The notes below the pieces were generated by a model that worked only from the letters and a program-made list of their open reading frames with translations, was not told the origin of the DNA and did not search any database. From Pseudohongiella sp. O18 (GTDB taxonomy: Bacteria; Pseudomonadota; Gammaproteobacteria; Pseudomonadales; Pseudohongiellaceae), in assembly GCF_021729085.1 (NCBI RefSeq), contig NZ_JAJSAR010000001.1:1426001-1490000 (forward strand): a stretch of 64,000 nt of DNA. Direction: 5' to 3'. Below are positions 45,739 to 56,715 of the stretch, one piece after another. The position numbers and the translations under genes are program-made. Position 1 is the stretch's first letter. Every line of letters starts with the position of its first letter.

Positions 45739-46695
45739 TCAGATTTCAGCGCTGTCAAACATGGCACTGATGGATTCTTCATTGCTGACGCGTCGGATAG
45801 ACTCGGCCAGCAGGCGCGCCATGCTCAATTGGCGAACTTTCTTGCACTTCTTGATCTCGTCGCTCAGCGGGATGGTGTCAGTAACCACCAGCGTATCCAG
45901 CGTCGAGTTGGCAATATTTTCGGCCGCTTTGCCGGACAGGACCGGGTGTGTACAGTACGCCACAACTTTGGTTGCTCCGTGCTCTTTCAGAGCGGCAGCA
46001 GCTTTGCACAGGGTGCCAGCCGTATCAACCATGTCGTCCACGATCAGGCAGGTACGGTTTTTCACTTCACCGATAATGTGCATGACCTGGGCTTCGTTGG
46101 CCTGTGGGCGACGTTTGTCGATAATCGCCAGATCCACGTTCAACTGCTTGGCCACCGCGCGTGCACGCACAACACCACCGATGTCTGGTGATACCACAGT
46201 CAGGTTTTCATAATTCTGACGAACGATGTCTTCGGTCAGTACCGGCGATCCATACACGTTGTCCACTGGAATGCTGAAGAAGCCCTGGATCTGTTCGGCA
46301 TGCAGATCAACTGTCAGCACGCGATTGATGCCAACCGCAGAAATCATGTCAGCAACCACTTTGGCACTGATAGCCACGCGCGCTGAGCGAACGCGACGAT
46401 CCTGACGGGCATAGCCGAAATACGGAATCACGGCAGTGATGCGGTTGGCTGAGGCGCGGTGCATGGCATCAGCGGTCAGCAGAAGTTCCATCAGGCTGTC
46501 ATTGGTAGGTGCACAGGTGGACTGAATGATAAAAACGTCCTTGCCTCGTACGTTTTCCTTGATTTCGACCGCCACTTCGCCGTCGCTGAACTTGCCAATA
46601 TCGGCATCACCCAGCGGAATACCGATATAGCGGGCAATTTTCTCTGCCAGCACCGGGTTCGCATTGCCGGTGAAAACCATCAAGTTGTTTGCCAT
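45739..46695 (-). CDS. prs: ribose-phosphate pyrophosphokinase
   Basis: 318 residues from the ATG at 46695; the in-frame extension to 46740 is not conserved. [15 protein letters not shown] and the PRPP loop [10 protein letters not shown] are present. It makes PRPP for nucleotide, His and Trp synthesis. tRNA-Gln lies about 210 bp upstream. Confidence 0.98.
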   Translation of the reverse strand: MANNLMVFTGNANPVLAEKIARYIGIPLGDADIGKFSDGEVAVEIKENVRGKDVFIIQSTCAPTNDSLMELLLTADAMHRASANRITAVIPYFGYARQDRRVRSARVAISAKVVADMISAVGINRVLTVDLHAEQIQGFFSIPVDNVYGSPVLTEDIVRQNYENLTVVSPDIGGVVRARAVAKQLNVDLAIIDKRRPQANEAQVMHIIGEVKNRTCLIVDDMVDTAGTLCKAAAALKEHGATKVVAYCTHPVLSGKAAENIANSTLDTLVVTDTIPLSDEIKKCKKVRQLSMARLLAESIRRVSNEESISAMFDSAEI

Positions 46696-46907
46696 GAGTT
46701 GAGTACCTTCAGACTTGCTGCGGGCGGGGCTCCGGTTCATGAGCTGCTTGGTCTTGAACAGTGACTGTTTGATAACGCTGCCCGTCCGGATAGTTTCTGT
46801 TCGTCATTGCTGGCGGCCGATGACTGCCTGGACGCTCTGCTCGTTCAATCAGAAAATCCGCACCGCATCGACCCAGGGGGTGATGCATGTGCGGATTTCC
46901 GGGGATT

Positions 46908-46983
46908 TGGCTGGGGTGGCTGGACTCGAACCAACGCATGCAAGGATCAAAACCTTGTGCCTTACCAACTTGGCGACACCCCA
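46908..46983 (-). tRNA. tRNA-Gln (anticodon TTG)
   Basis: 76-nt cloverleaf with encoded CCA. Acceptor TGGGGTG/CACCCCA, anticodon stem CAAGG/CCTTG with loop TTTTGAT. It stands between ispE and prs, as in Pseudomonas. Confidence 0.97.
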
Positions 46984-47012
46984 GTGATAGTTGGCTATTT
47001 TAAGCCACTTTC

Positions 47013-47900
47013 CTATTGCACGTCCAGTTGCGAGGCCAGAGCCTGGTCGACTGGAGACTGGTTCAGTCCTTGAGCCACAAAGCCGCTGGCGCGTTTTAAA
47101 GCCGGCAAATCAATGTGTTCCAGTTCGTGCAATACTTTTTTGGCGTCAGCTTCTGTCCTGAATGATGCAAAAACACTGGCGCCTGTTCCTGTCATCCTGG
47201 CGGGGGCGAATTGAGCGAGCCAATTCAGCGCCTCATCCACCTCGGGATACAGGTTTCTGACCAGTGTTTCGCAGTCGTTTCGGGACTGCCCTGCCAGAAA
47301 GGCGCACATTTTGATGGGTGACGTGTCTCGTGTCAATTGCTCATGTGAAAAAATTCTGCCGGTAGTGACGTGGCAGTCGGGAGTGATCACCAGGTAAGTC
47401 GCTGCAGGCAATGAAATGGGCGTGAGGTGCTCGCCGACACCTTCTGCCCAGGCACTGTTGCCGTGGACAAAAACCGGGACGTCAGCTCCCAGCGCCAGGC
47501 CAATGCTGGCCAATTGCTGTTTATCCATGCCGAGTTTCCACAGGGCATTCAGTGCCAGCAGTGTGCTCGCGGCATCGCTGCTGCCACCACCCAGCCCCCC
47601 GCCGGCAGGCAGGCGCTTGTCCAGATAGATGTCGGCGCCAAGCGGACAGCCGCTGTCGGACTGAAGGGCGCGCGCGGCGCGAAGCACCAGATTGTCGTCG
47701 CTGATCAGCCCGGATCTGTTGCAGTCCAGTCTCAGCTTGCCGTCGCGGCGCGGCCTCAAGTGCAGCGTGTCGCCGTGATCGAGTATCTGGAACACCGTCT
47801 GCAGATTGTGATAACCGTCAGCGCGGCGACCTGTGATGTGAAGAAACAGATTAAGTTTGGCCGGCGCAGGGACCACCAGTGTTGCAGTGGCTGAGCTCAT
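47013..47900 (-). CDS. ispE: 4-diphosphocytidyl-2-C-methyl-D-erythritol kinase
   Basis: 295 residues of the GHMP family: [11 protein letters not shown] and the ATP loop [18 protein letters not shown] pathway step 4. It overlaps lolB by 4 bp (ATGA). Confidence 0.97.
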   Translation of the reverse strand: MSSATATLVVPAPAKLNLFLHITGRRADGYHNLQTVFQILDHGDTLHLRPRRDGKLRLDCNRSGLISDDNLVLRAARALQSDSGCPLGADIYLDKRLPAGGGLGGGSSDAASTLLALNALWKLGMDKQQLASIGLALGADVPVFVHGNSAWAEGVGEHLTPISLPAATYLVITPDCHVTTGRIFSHEQLTRDTSPIKMCAFLAGQSRNDCETLVRNLYPEVDEALNWLAQFAPARMTGTGASVFASFRTEADAKKVLHELEHIDLPALKRASGFVAQGLNQSPVDQALASQLDVQ

Positions 47901-48526
47901 GAGTCTTGTTGCGTCACTATCAGTGGCTCGTCACCTGGCAGCGACCAGTCCAGGCGGTAGAGGTCGAGGCGCAGCGGCGACTTCTGTATGCGAATGCGGG
48001 TTGGCAAGGTTTCGGTGCCAAAGTTTGTGTAGCCCATGTAGTTGATCTGCCAGCCGCTTTGCTGAAACTGCAGCAGCTGGCTGGTCTCACCAAAGCTGAG
48101 ATCGTGAGCTTCGCCGGGTGCCGGGATTCCCCGGATCCAGTAGTTGAGCTCGGTGACGGGTAACTCATAACCGATCTGCTGATACAGCAGCTCTTCCGGC
48201 GAATCGGTAATGACCGGGTCTTCGCCCTGTTGTTCAATCCGCACGTAGCCGGGTTGTCCGTTGATCTCGGTAGCACCAATATTAAACGTGCCCCACAGGT
48301 TGATACGGTACCGCTCTTCGTCCTGTTGCCAGCGAATCCGGGAAGAGTGTGCCTCCTCAGCGTCGCGCACATTAATGCTGCCGGTAAACTCCCAGCGCTC
48401 GATTTGCTGCAGAACCTGCTGGCGCTGCGCCCACTCCGGATTGACGGGTGCATCGATACGCGGTGTGCTCTGGCAGGATGCAAGCACAAGCAGGCATGTA
48501 AGCGACAGGCAGGCGCGTTGCATCAT
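47897..48526 (-). CDS. lolB: outer-membrane lipoprotein insertase LolB
   Basis: 209 residues. Lipobox L-V-L-A-S-C-Q; then [11 protein letters not shown] and Y-R-I-N-L-W-G-T-F, typical of LolB's half-barrel. It inserts lipoproteins into the outer membrane. Its ATG overlaps the TPR gene stop by one base. Confidence 0.95.
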   Translation of the reverse strand: MMQRACLSLTCLLVLASCQSTPRIDAPVNPEWAQRQQVLQQIERWEFTGSINVRDAEEAHSSRIRWQQDEERYRINLWGTFNIGATEINGQPGYVRIEQQGEDPVITDSPEELLYQQIGYELPVTELNYWIRGIPAPGEAHDLSFGETSQLLQFQQSGWQINYMGYTNFGTETLPTRIRIQKSPLRLDLYRLDWSLPGDEPLIVTQQDS

Positions 48527-50295
48527 CAGGATGTTTCTCCGGGCGAATCCCCAGTGAGGCGCTCCATGGCGTCCAGCACATGCTCGCTGTCAGGGTCGGC
48601 ATCCAGCGCCTGTTCCCAGATCAACAGGGCTTCTGCTTCTTTACCGGTTACCCACAAAACCTCGCCCAGATGGGCGGCCACTTCAGGGTCAGGAAACGCA
48701 GCATAGGCGCGCTGCAGGTTGTACAGTGCGTCGTCCAGATACCCGAGCTTGAACTGCACCCAGCCCAGGCTGTCGATGATGGCCGGGTCATCGGGTGAAA
48801 TATCAATGGCGCGCTCGATCAGCTCCAGCGCCTCCTGATAGCGATCGGTCCTGACCGTCAGTGAGTACCCGAGGTGGTTCAGGGCTCGTGCATCGTTGGG
48901 GTTGATGGCAATGATGCGCTGCAGATCACGTTCGGCAGCTTCCTGGCGTCCGGCGCGCTCGTGCAGCAGGGTGCGTGCGAACAGCAGATCGACATTCTGT
49001 GGATGATCCAGCAGTGCCTGGTCAAGCACCGTCAATGCCCGCTCGTGATGTCCGGCATTAATAAGGGCTTCGGCGAGCAGAGCCGGATACGCGGGCGCCA
49101 GTGCGGCGTCCCGCGCGCTCATTTGTGCCACCCAGGCCTCAGCTTCGTCGAACTGCTCGAGATCTACCTGCAATCGCAGGGCTTCACGCTGGGCGTTCAG
49201 AAAGGCGTTGGAACGCCGCTGGACCTGCTGGTAGTGGAACAGCGCCTGTTCAAGCTCGTCTCGAGCCTCCAGAACATAGCCAAGATAGTAGTGTGCTTCA
49301 TTCTGCCGGTACCCGGAGCGTAACAGGTCACGCAGCTGGGCTTCGGCCAGCGTCAACTGATCAATTTCCAGGTTGATCAGGATCAGCGAATACAGTGTTT
49401 CCATATCGCCGGGTTCGCGCCGCAGCAGTTCGGTAAACTGAATCGAAGCTGGTTCAAGTTTTTCGTTCTGCACCAGCAGCTGTGCGTAGCTGTAACGCAG
49501 CAGCCGGTGCTCCGGATAGCGCTCGACGTACTCCGCCAGCAGCGCTTCGGCCGCCTCAACCTGGCCGCTGTTCTGAAGCAGCTGTGCTTCTATAAGCACG
49601 GTTCTTGGGTTGTCGCCGTAGCGCTGGCGGGCCACATCAAGGATGGCGCGGGCGCTGTCGGTATCGCCGCTCTGGTCGTGCAGCTGTGCCAGGGCGTAAT
49701 AAACGGAGGGTTCGTCCGGGTGCCGTGTATTGATGGCCTGCAGTCGTTCAATGATGACCTGGCGTTGACGGTCTTCCAGATTGGCAGTGCGCGCTGACAG
49801 CGCCGTGAAATCGACCTGGCCACCTAGCGCCATAACCTGTTCGAAATGTGGCAGGGCTCTTACGAACAGACCCTGCTCCATGAACTGGTAGCCAATGATC
49901 AAATGCGGGTCCATGGCGTCAGGTTCAATCGCCAGCCACTGGTCAGCCAGATTGGACAGTGCCTGCGCATTGCCCAGTGCTGATGCATACTCTACGGCAC
50001 GCCGGATGATGCCCGGGTCCTGTGTTTCCAGTGCCAGTCGATAATATCCCTCGGCCGCGCCAGCCATGTCACCGCGCAGACCACGGAATTCGCTGAGCAG
50101 TGCCAGCTCCAGCTGCTCCTGGGTAAAATTACCGTACTCGATGGGTGGCTCAGGTGCAGCCTGCACAGGGGCCTTAACCGCCTGTTCGGAAGGCTCTGGT
50201 GCTTGTGGCTCAGCATCTGGTGGCGCAGGATTGCTGGCGCATGCGGCCAAAAGCGGCAGGCTGAGATAGAACAGTCTTGGTAAAATTTTTATCAT
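48526..50295 (-). CDS. TPR-rich lipoprotein (PA4667-like)
   Basis: 589 residues. Signal with lipobox L-L-A-A-C, a P/E/A-rich linker, then about a dozen TPR units to the end (A-L-N-H-L-G-Y-S-L, D-S-L-G-W-V-Q-F-K-L-G among the most regular). It probably sits in the outer membrane facing the periplasm as a scaffold. Cotranscribed with lolB-ispE in Pseudomonas-like genomes. The exact role is unproven. Confidence 0.85.
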   Translation of the reverse strand: MIKILPRLFYLSLPLLAACASNPAPPDAEPQAPEPSEQAVKAPVQAAPEPPIEYGNFTQEQLELALLSEFRGLRGDMAGAAEGYYRLALETQDPGIIRRAVEYASALGNAQALSNLADQWLAIEPDAMDPHLIIGYQFMEQGLFVRALPHFEQVMALGGQVDFTALSARTANLEDRQRQVIIERLQAINTRHPDEPSVYYALAQLHDQSGDTDSARAILDVARQRYGDNPRTVLIEAQLLQNSGQVEAAEALLAEYVERYPEHRLLRYSYAQLLVQNEKLEPASIQFTELLRREPGDMETLYSLILINLEIDQLTLAEAQLRDLLRSGYRQNEAHYYLGYVLEARDELEQALFHYQQVQRRSNAFLNAQREALRLQVDLEQFDEAEAWVAQMSARDAALAPAYPALLAEALINAGHHERALTVLDQALLDHPQNVDLLFARTLLHERAGRQEAAERDLQRIIAINPNDARALNHLGYSLTVRTDRYQEALELIERAIDISPDDPAIIDSLGWVQFKLGYLDDALYNLQRAYAAFPDPEVAAHLGEVLWVTGKEAEALLIWEQALDADPDSEHVLDAMERLTGDSPGETS

Positions 50296-50426
50296 AATAT
50301 CCGGTCATGGGTGTGCCAGGGCACGCCCGGATTGTAGCAACAGTTATAATTCAACACTACACTGAAGACCGGGCGGGCCCCATAATACGTGCGTTGCCTG
50401 CTCTTTGTGGCCAAATTCCCACTCCA

Positions 50427-50451
50427 GAACGGGCAAACGCCCCCGTTTTTT
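50427..50451 (+). promoter_or_regulatory. hairpin with T-run in the hemA upstream region
   Basis: AACGGG and CCCGTT form a stem of six pairs with an eight-base loop; the T-run at 50446-50451 overlaps its 3' side. A TAAGAT at 50453 could be the hemA -10. It could be an attenuator-like leader element or chance. Confidence 0.3.
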
Positions 50452-50487
50452 AGTAAGATAGCGCACTTTTTCGACTCAAGGCTCAGT

Positions 50488-51789
50488 ATGGCGCTGGTTC
50501 TGCTCGGCATCAATCACAACACGGCCAATGTGACACTTCGTGAGAAGGTGGCATTCCCACCTGAAAAAATGGCGGACGCCATGCAGGGCGTGCGGTCCTT
50601 GCAGCATGTGTCTGAAGCTGTGATTGTGTCCACCTGTAACCGGACCGAGCTGTATATAGATGTTGATATAGAGGGCGACCAGGAGCAGGAGTTCAGCCCC
50701 GAACGCATGCAACAGGAACAGCAGAAGCTGTTGCAGTGGCTGAGCGACTACCACGGAATTGATGCCACGGAGCTGGGCACCTGCAGTTATTTTCACTGGC
50801 GTGAGGACGTGATCCGCCATTTGATGCGGGTCGCCTGCGGACTCGATTCCATGGTGCTCGGCGAGCCCCAGATTCTGGGTCAGATCAAATCCGCGTTTGC
50901 AGTTGCCAAAGATCTTGGCGCGGCCGGCTCCGATCTCGGCAAGGCCTTTCAGGAAGCGTTCTCCATTGCCAAGGAAGTGCGAACCGATACCGCCATTGGC
51001 GAGAACCCGGTTTCAGTTGCCTACGCGGCTGTCACTCTGGCGGAGCAGATATTCTCTGAATTGCGCAGCCTGAATGCACTGCTGATTGGTGCGGGCCATA
51101 CCATTGAGCTGGTGGCGCGCCATCTGATTGAGCGTGGCGTCAAACGAATCGTGATTGCCAACCGGACTCTGGAAAATGCGGTCAAACTGGGAGACAAGTT
51201 TGGTGCGCGCGGCGTCCTGCTGTCGGATATTCCGGCGGAGTTGGAGCATGCGGATATCATCGTTTCCTCGACCAACAGCCAGTTGCCATTGCTCGGTAAA
51301 GGCGCTGTCGAACGGGCGCTGAAGAGCCGCCGACACAAGCCCATGCTGCTGGTCGACCTGGCCGTTCCGCGCGATATCGAACCTGAAGTGGGGCAGATCA
51401 GTGATGCCTATCTATATAGCGTTGACGATATCCGCGACGTGATTGAGGACGGGGTGAAGAGTCGCGCACAGGCGGCCGAGCAGGCCAGCGCCATCATTGA
51501 GCGTGGTGTAGAAGAGTATCTGCGGCAATTAAGAGCCCTGAACGCTGTAGCCACCTTGCGGGCATTTCGCGGCCAGGCTGATGCAATTCGTCAGGCAGAG
51601 CTTGAGAAGGCCAGGCGTTCGCTGGAGAAGGGTGTTGATGCCGAGCAGGTGCTGGAGTCTCTGGCGCGGGGTTTGACCAACAAACTTATCCATACACCCA
51701 GTGTGCAAATGAAAAAAGCCAGCGCCGAAGGACGCGACGAGGTCGTGCGTCTGGTGCAGGAGCTGTATCAATTGGGAGATGAGTCATGA
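50488..51789 (+). CDS. hemA: glutamyl-tRNA reductase
   Basis: 433 residues from the ATG at 50488; the upstream reading is not conserved. The catalytic Cys50 is in [15 protein letters not shown] domain and a C-terminal dimerisation helix follow. First step of C5 haem synthesis. It overlaps prfA by 4 bp. Confidence 0.98.
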   Translation: MALVLLGINHNTANVTLREKVAFPPEKMADAMQGVRSLQHVSEAVIVSTCNRTELYIDVDIEGDQEQEFSPERMQQEQQKLLQWLSDYHGIDATELGTCSYFHWREDVIRHLMRVACGLDSMVLGEPQILGQIKSAFAVAKDLGAAGSDLGKAFQEAFSIAKEVRTDTAIGENPVSVAYAAVTLAEQIFSELRSLNALLIGAGHTIELVARHLIERGVKRIVIANRTLENAVKLGDKFGARGVLLSDIPAELEHADIIVSSTNSQLPLLGKGAVERALKSRRHKPMLLVDLAVPRDIEPEVGQISDAYLYSVDDIRDVIEDGVKSRAQAAEQASAIIERGVEEYLRQLRALNAVATLRAFRGQADAIRQAELEKARRSLEKGVDAEQVLESLARGLTNKLIHTPSVQMKKASAEGRDEVVRLVQELYQLGDES

Positions 51790-52868
51790 AAGAGTCCATC
51801 TTTCAGAAACTGGAACATTTAGCGGAGCGCTACCAGGAGCTGCAGGCGCTGCTCAGTGATGCCGAGACGATCGCCGATCAGGAGCGTTTTCGCAAACTGT
51901 CGCGCGAGTTCGCAGACCTTGAACCGATCGCCCAGGAGTTTGAGCGCTACCGCACGGCGCAGCAGGATATGTCGCAGGCGCAGGATATGATGCGCGACAG
52001 TGACCCGGACATGCGTGCCATGGCTGAAGAAGAGTATTTCAAGCTGAAAGAGTCTCTGCAAGAGCTTGAGCTTTCACTTCAGAAGCTGCTTTTGCCCAAG
52101 GATGAGCGTGACACGATGGATGTGTTTCTGGAGGTGCGCGCTGGCACAGGTGGCGACGAAGCAGCCATCTTTGCTGGTGATCTGTTCAGAATGTATTCCC
52201 TGTATGCGGAATCCAAAGGCTGGCGCATCGAGATTCTGAGCGAGCGCCCTGGTGAACATGGCGGTTACAAGGAAATCATTACCCGTGTGGCCGGCAAGAA
52301 TGTCTATGGACACCTGAAATTCGAATCCGGTGCGCACCGTGTGCAGCGAGTACCCGAGACCGAGACACAGGGACGTATTCATACCTCTGCCTGCACGGTT
52401 GCGATTCTGCCCGCTGGCGATGAGATGGAAGAGATCGAGCTGAACAAGGCGGATCTGCGCATTGATACCTTCCGTGCCAGTGGTGCCGGTGGTCAGCACG
52501 TCAACAAGACCGACTCAGCCATTCGCATTACCCATATCCCGACTGGTATCGTGGTCGAGTGTCAGGATGAACGCTCGCAGCACAAGAATCGTGCGCGCGC
52601 CATGTCCCTGCTCAGCGCACGGCTCAATGACATGCAGCAGGCAGCTGCCGACAAGGAGCAGTCCGATACCCGTCGCCTGCTGGTGGGATCTGGCGATCGT
52701 TCCGAGCGGATCCGTACCTATAACTATCCCCAGGGGCGAGTCACCGATCACCGTATCAACCTGACCTTGTACAAGCTGTCAGAAGTGCTGTCTGGTGATC
52801 TCGATGCGGTGATTCAGCCGCTGATCAATGAATACCAGGCCGATCAACTGGCGGAGCTGGCGGCCTGA
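51786..52868 (+). CDS. prfA: peptide chain release factor 1
   Basis: 360 residues. G235-G-Q237 in S-G-A-G-G-Q-H-V-N. The codon-recognition tripeptide is P190-E-T192 where E. coli has P-A-T, still the P-x-T of RF1. It reads UAA and UAG. prmC follows at 2 bp and methylates the GGQ Gln. Confidence 0.98.
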   Translation: MKESIFQKLEHLAERYQELQALLSDAETIADQERFRKLSREFADLEPIAQEFERYRTAQQDMSQAQDMMRDSDPDMRAMAEEEYFKLKESLQELELSLQKLLLPKDERDTMDVFLEVRAGTGGDEAAIFAGDLFRMYSLYAESKGWRIEILSERPGEHGGYKEIITRVAGKNVYGHLKFESGAHRVQRVPETETQGRIHTSACTVAILPAGDEMEEIELNKADLRIDTFRASGAGGQHVNKTDSAIRITHIPTGIVVECQDERSQHKNRARAMSLLSARLNDMQQAAADKEQSDTRRLLVGSGDRSERIRTYNYPQGRVTDHRINLTLYKLSEVLSGDLDAVIQPLINEYQADQLAELAA

Positions 52869-52870
52869 CC

Positions 52871-53722
52871 GTGGCCACACTCTCCGTCGGCCAGTTGCTC
52901 AGGCAGACGGCCGCCCGGCTGACGCAATCAGGCTCGCCGCAACTGGATGCCGAGCTGTTGCTGGCGCAGGTCATGGGTGTCAGTCGCTCCGGCGTACTGG
53001 CGCGCCTGCGCGATCCAGTTCAGCCCGGGATTCAGGATGCCTATGAGGAACTGATTGCCCGCCGCGAGCGGGGCGAACCGGTGGCCTATCTGCTTGGTCG
53101 CCAGGGGTTCTGGAGTCTGGAGCTGGATGTCACGCCGGATGTGCTGATACCCAGACCCGAGACCGAGCTATTGGTGGAAAGCTGTCTGGAGATTGCAGGG
53201 CCTGACGTCGCAGACTTTGCTATCGCCGATCTGGGTACCGGGTCGGGTGCGATTGCCCTGGCTCTGGCGGCAGAGCGTCCCGCCTGGCGGGTCTATGCCA
53301 CTGATCGCAGTGAGGCGGCGCTGGCAGTCGCAACCGCCAATGCCCGTCGATTGTCATTGTCCGATCGAATCGAGTTTCGTCAGGGGGACTGGTGCGCGGC
53401 GCTGCCCGATGGGCTTGAACTCGACATTCTTGTCAGTAATCCGCCTTATATTGACCCGGAGGATCCGCATCTGAGCCAGGGCGCGCTGCCTTTTGAGCCC
53501 CTGTCAGCACTGCGTTCAGATGAGCAGGGCTTGCGTGATATTCGTTTTATAGTGCAGCAGTCGCTGGCCGTGCTGAAGCCGGCCGGCTGGCTTCTGCTTG
53601 AACATGGGTATAATCAGGGCGCCGCCGTGCGACAGTTGCTGGAGCACCATAAATTTAATCAAGTGCGGACCGTTCAGGACCTTGCGGGTCTGGATCGGGT
53701 GACGCTGGGGTGTCGATCATGA
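52871..53722 (+). CDS. prmC: release-factor glutamine methyltransferase
   Basis: 283 residues from GTG. The SAM-binding D-L-G-T-G-S-G-A-I-A-L and the N190-P-P-Y193 catalytic motif are intact; I-P-R-P-E-T-E-L precedes them. It methylates RF1/RF2. It overlaps the moeB ATG by 4 bp. Confidence 0.97.
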   Translation: MATLSVGQLLRQTAARLTQSGSPQLDAELLLAQVMGVSRSGVLARLRDPVQPGIQDAYEELIARRERGEPVAYLLGRQGFWSLELDVTPDVLIPRPETELLVESCLEIAGPDVADFAIADLGTGSGAIALALAAERPAWRVYATDRSEAALAVATANARRLSLSDRIEFRQGDWCAALPDGLELDILVSNPPYIDPEDPHLSQGALPFEPLSALRSDEQGLRDIRFIVQQSLAVLKPAGWLLLEHGYNQGAAVRQLLEHHKFNQVRTVQDLAGLDRVTLGCRS

Positions 53723-54474
53723 ATGACGAACAGCTGCTACGCTATAGTCGGCAGATCATGCTGCCAAATATGGATATCGCCGGTCAGCAGCGGCTGCTGG
53801 ATGCAAGCGTGCTTATTGTGGGAATGGGCGGGCTGGGCAGTCCGGTTGCCATGTATCTGGCCGCTGCTGGCGTCGGCAAACTCGTGCTGGTCGATGATGA
53901 CGAGGTAGAGCTCAGTAATCTGCAGCGCCAGATCGCACACACCACTGATCGCATTGGGCAAACAAAAGTGGCCTCCGCGCAGCAGACGCTGCAGGCGCTT
54001 AACCCGGAAGTCCAGATTGAGACACTGACGACACGGCTGGATGCGCATACCCTGCAGGCGCAGATCGACCGAGGCATCGACCTGATTGTGGATGCCTGTG
54101 ATAATTTCGCCACACGTTTCATGATCAACCGGGCCTGTGTGCAAAATAAACTGCCTCTGGTGTCTGGCGCCGCCATTCGGCTGGAAGGGCAGGTTGCCGT
54201 GTTTGATACACGGCGCGAGCACAGTCCCTGCTATCAATGCCTGTACCGTGAGGGCGGTGATGACGAGCAGATGAGCTGCGCCCGTAATGGTGTTCTGTCG
54301 CCAGTCGTGGGCATTATCGGCACGATGCAGGCACTGGAGGCAATAAAAGTGATTGCCGGCATAGGTCAGGACTTGTGCGGTAAGTTGCTGATTTTTGATG
54401 CCATTGACAGTCAATGGCGGACGTTGAAGTTACCACGCGATCCCGCCTGCGCGGTGTGCGCAGTGCGTGCTTGA
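53719..54474 (+). CDS. moeB: MoeB/ThiF-family adenylyltransferase
   Basis: 251 residues from the ATG at 53719. The nucleotide loop is G-M-G-G-L-G (35-40), followed by D-D-D-E-V-E-L-S-N-L-Q-R-Q. Two C-x-x-C pairs (C-Y-Q-C and C-A-V-C) form the zinc site. It activates MoaD (or a ThiS-like protein) by adenylation. The hemA-prfA-prmC-moeB order points to MoeB. Confidence 0.93.
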   Translation: MNDEQLLRYSRQIMLPNMDIAGQQRLLDASVLIVGMGGLGSPVAMYLAAAGVGKLVLVDDDEVELSNLQRQIAHTTDRIGQTKVASAQQTLQALNPEVQIETLTTRLDAHTLQAQIDRGIDLIVDACDNFATRFMINRACVQNKLPLVSGAAIRLEGQVAVFDTRREHSPCYQCLYREGGDDEQMSCARNGVLSPVVGIIGTMQALEAIKVIAGIGQDLCGKLLIFDAIDSQWRTLKLPRDPACAVCAVRA

Positions 54475-54540
54475 TGCTGCAAATGCTCAGGCGCTATGAT
54501 GCGGGCCATATTTCGAATTTAGAAGACAGGCTGCTAATAC

Positions 54541-56316
54541 ATGCAAACAAAAGATTCAGACCAGAGTAATCCCGATGCTCCGAACCAGGAAGCACAAGAT
54601 CAGGTAAACCAGGAGCAGCAAGACCAGACGCAAAACAAGCAGGAACAACAGGACCCAGTGCAGGCAGGCCAGGAGCCGCATAGCAGCGAGCAGCAAGACC
54701 CTTCGCAGGAAAGCCAGCAAGCAGCGCCGCAGCAGCAGAATGCCTCCGAACCGGAACAGCCGGCGGACGAGCAGCCTGTTGAGGACAGCCAGAGTGCAGA
54801 AGCTGCCAGAGTCGAGTCTGACAATAGCCCGGTGGCTGAACAGCAGCCAGCACCAGAGCCTGAGACTGCACAGGAGCCAGCCACAGAGTTGGATCAGCAG
54901 CAGAAATCTGTAGCGGAGTCTGAAGGTATGCTGGCGACAACTGAGCAGTCAGCAACAGAAGAAGAATCAGGCGAGGGGCAGCCCGGCTCTGAATCAACAG
55001 CATCTGATGCGCCAACAACGCCGGAGACGCCCGCAAAACAGCCTGCCCCCAAAGTACAATTCAGCAGTTTTGATCTGGCAGAACCACTTGCCAAAGCCAT
55101 TAGCGATCTTGGTTTTGAGTATTGCACGCCTATCCAGGCCCAGAGTCTGCGCTATACACTGGTTGGTTATGACGTGACGGGCAAGGCCCAGACAGGCACC
55201 GGCAAAACAGCGGCATTCCTGATCACGCTGATCAATGACATGCTTAAGAATCCGATTACCGAACAGCGCTATGCCGGAGAACCAAGGGCACTGGTGCTGG
55301 CGCCGACGCGGGAGCTGGTCATTCAGATCGCCAATGATGCGACTGATCTATGCAAACACAGTGACCTGCGCGTCGTCACCCTTGTAGGTGGTGAGGATTA
55401 TCAGAAACAGTTGCGGGCGGTCGACAAACGCCCCGTCGATATTGTGGTAGCGACGCCCGGCCGTCTGATCGATTTTCTGCAGAATGAACATCTGTATCTC
55501 GGGCTGGTTGAGCTGCTGGTTATTGATGAGGCCGATCGCATGCTGGATATGGGTTTTATCCCGCAGGTTCGCAACATCGTGGCGCGCACCCCGCACAAAG
55601 ACTGCCGTCAGACCCTGCTGTTCAGTGCGACCTTTACGCCAGAAATTCTGGAACTGACGTCGCGCTGGGCCATGGATCCGGTGATGATCGAAATCGAGCC
55701 CGAGCGTGTTGCCACTGACACGGTCGAGCAGATCGTCTATCTGGTCACCAGCGACGACAAATACAAACTGCTTTACAACCTGATCGGCCTGCAGGGATCC
55801 GAGAAAGTGATTGTGTTTAGTAATCGTCGCGACCAGGTGCGCAAGCTGGCTGACAATCTGCACCGCAACGGTGTCAGTTGTGGGTTATTGTCCGGTGAAA
55901 TTGCGCAGAAAAAACGTGTAAAAACCCTGGAAGATTTTCGTGAAGGCAAGTTAAAGGTGCTGGTAGCGACGGACGTGGCAGGCCGTGGTCTGCACATTGA
56001 TGATGTGACGCATGTCATCAATTACACACTGCCGGAGGAAGCGGAGGACTACGTTCACCGCATCGGCAGAACCGGTCGGGCTGGTGCTACCGGTACGTCT
56101 ATCAGTTTTGCCTGCGAGGAAGATTCCTTCCTGCTGCCAAATATCGAATCTAAGCTGGGTCAGAAACTGCCTTGCGTTCACCCCGACAGTCGCTTGCTCA
56201 CCGATCCACCGGCTTTCACGCGGGAGTCCAAGTTCAAGGATGAGTCCAAACCAGCTGGACGCGGCGGGCGCGGTGGCAAGCCGTCCGGTGGCGGACGCCC
56301 GCGGCCGCGCCGCTAG
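54541..56316 (+). CDS. DEAD-box RNA helicase (RhlB-like) with a long disordered N-terminus
   Basis: 591 residues. 1-170 are low-complexity, rich in Q, E, S and P with almost no hydrophobic core. The helicase proper starts at F-S-S-F-D-L-A: Q-motif, Walker A A-Q-T-G-T-G-K-T (216-223), [19 protein letters not shown] and H-R-I-G-R-T-G-R. The C-terminus is G/R-rich. RhlB unwinds RNA in the degradosome. The acidic tail on the N side is unusual. Confidence 0.9.
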   Translation: MQTKDSDQSNPDAPNQEAQDQVNQEQQDQTQNKQEQQDPVQAGQEPHSSEQQDPSQESQQAAPQQQNASEPEQPADEQPVEDSQSAEAARVESDNSPVAEQQPAPEPETAQEPATELDQQQKSVAESEGMLATTEQSATEEESGEGQPGSESTASDAPTTPETPAKQPAPKVQFSSFDLAEPLAKAISDLGFEYCTPIQAQSLRYTLVGYDVTGKAQTGTGKTAAFLITLINDMLKNPITEQRYAGEPRALVLAPTRELVIQIANDATDLCKHSDLRVVTLVGGEDYQKQLRAVDKRPVDIVVATPGRLIDFLQNEHLYLGLVELLVIDEADRMLDMGFIPQVRNIVARTPHKDCRQTLLFSATFTPEILELTSRWAMDPVMIEIEPERVATDTVEQIVYLVTSDDKYKLLYNLIGLQGSEKVIVFSNRRDQVRKLADNLHRNGVSCGLLSGEIAQKKRVKTLEDFREGKLKVLVATDVAGRGLHIDDVTHVINYTLPEEAEDYVHRIGRTGRAGATGTSISFACEEDSFLLPNIESKLGQKLPCVHPDSRLLTDPPAFTRESKFKDESKPAGRGGRGGKPSGGGRPRPRR

Positions 56317-56325
56317 ATCTGAGGG

Positions 56326-56670
56326 TTATGCGCCGCGACGGGCGCCATGTGACTCGAGAATTTCCATGTAGGGCGCAGCACGACGATGCTGCGCCAGATG
56401 GTCCAGAAACGTGGCGCCACTTTCCAGCGTGACATTGATGTCGTGGCCTGCTTCGACAAAGAAAGGAACGAAGCGGGTGAATTGCTCGGGCAGCATACCG
56501 CGGTAGGCTTTGAGCAGGATGTGGTAATCAGCCGGCACGCCCTCGGGTGGCTCCAGGCTCAAGAAAGCCTTGATGCGCTCATCTGACCATTCTTCATTGC
56601 GAGTGGCAGGCTGAGTGCGTTCTTTCCCGGTTTTTTTCTCTTCAATCATGGTGTCATCCGTTTGGCTCAC
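56326..56670 (-). CDS. PA4642-like protein
   Basis: 114 residues; the ATG at 56670 or the one 7 codons in could be used. The conserved block is W-S-D-E-R-I-K-A-F-L and Y-x-x-L-L-K-A-Y-R-G-M. Small cytosolic protein known only by the Pseudomonas locus name. Convergent with the helicase. Confidence 0.8.
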   Translation of the reverse strand: MSQTDDTMIEEKKTGKERTQPATRNEEWSDERIKAFLSLEPPEGVPADYHILLKAYRGMLPEQFTRFVPFFVEAGHDINVTLESGATFLDHLAQHRRAAPYMEILESHGARRGA

Positions 56671-56715
56671 CCCAGGCAGTCCGGCTAGGTGCCGTGACTG
56701 TCAGGAGAGATGGGC

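Noticed and set aside
45079-46191. 370-codon open frame opposite rplY and prs
   Set aside because: Crosses two certain genes and their intergenic region; a codon-bias shadow.
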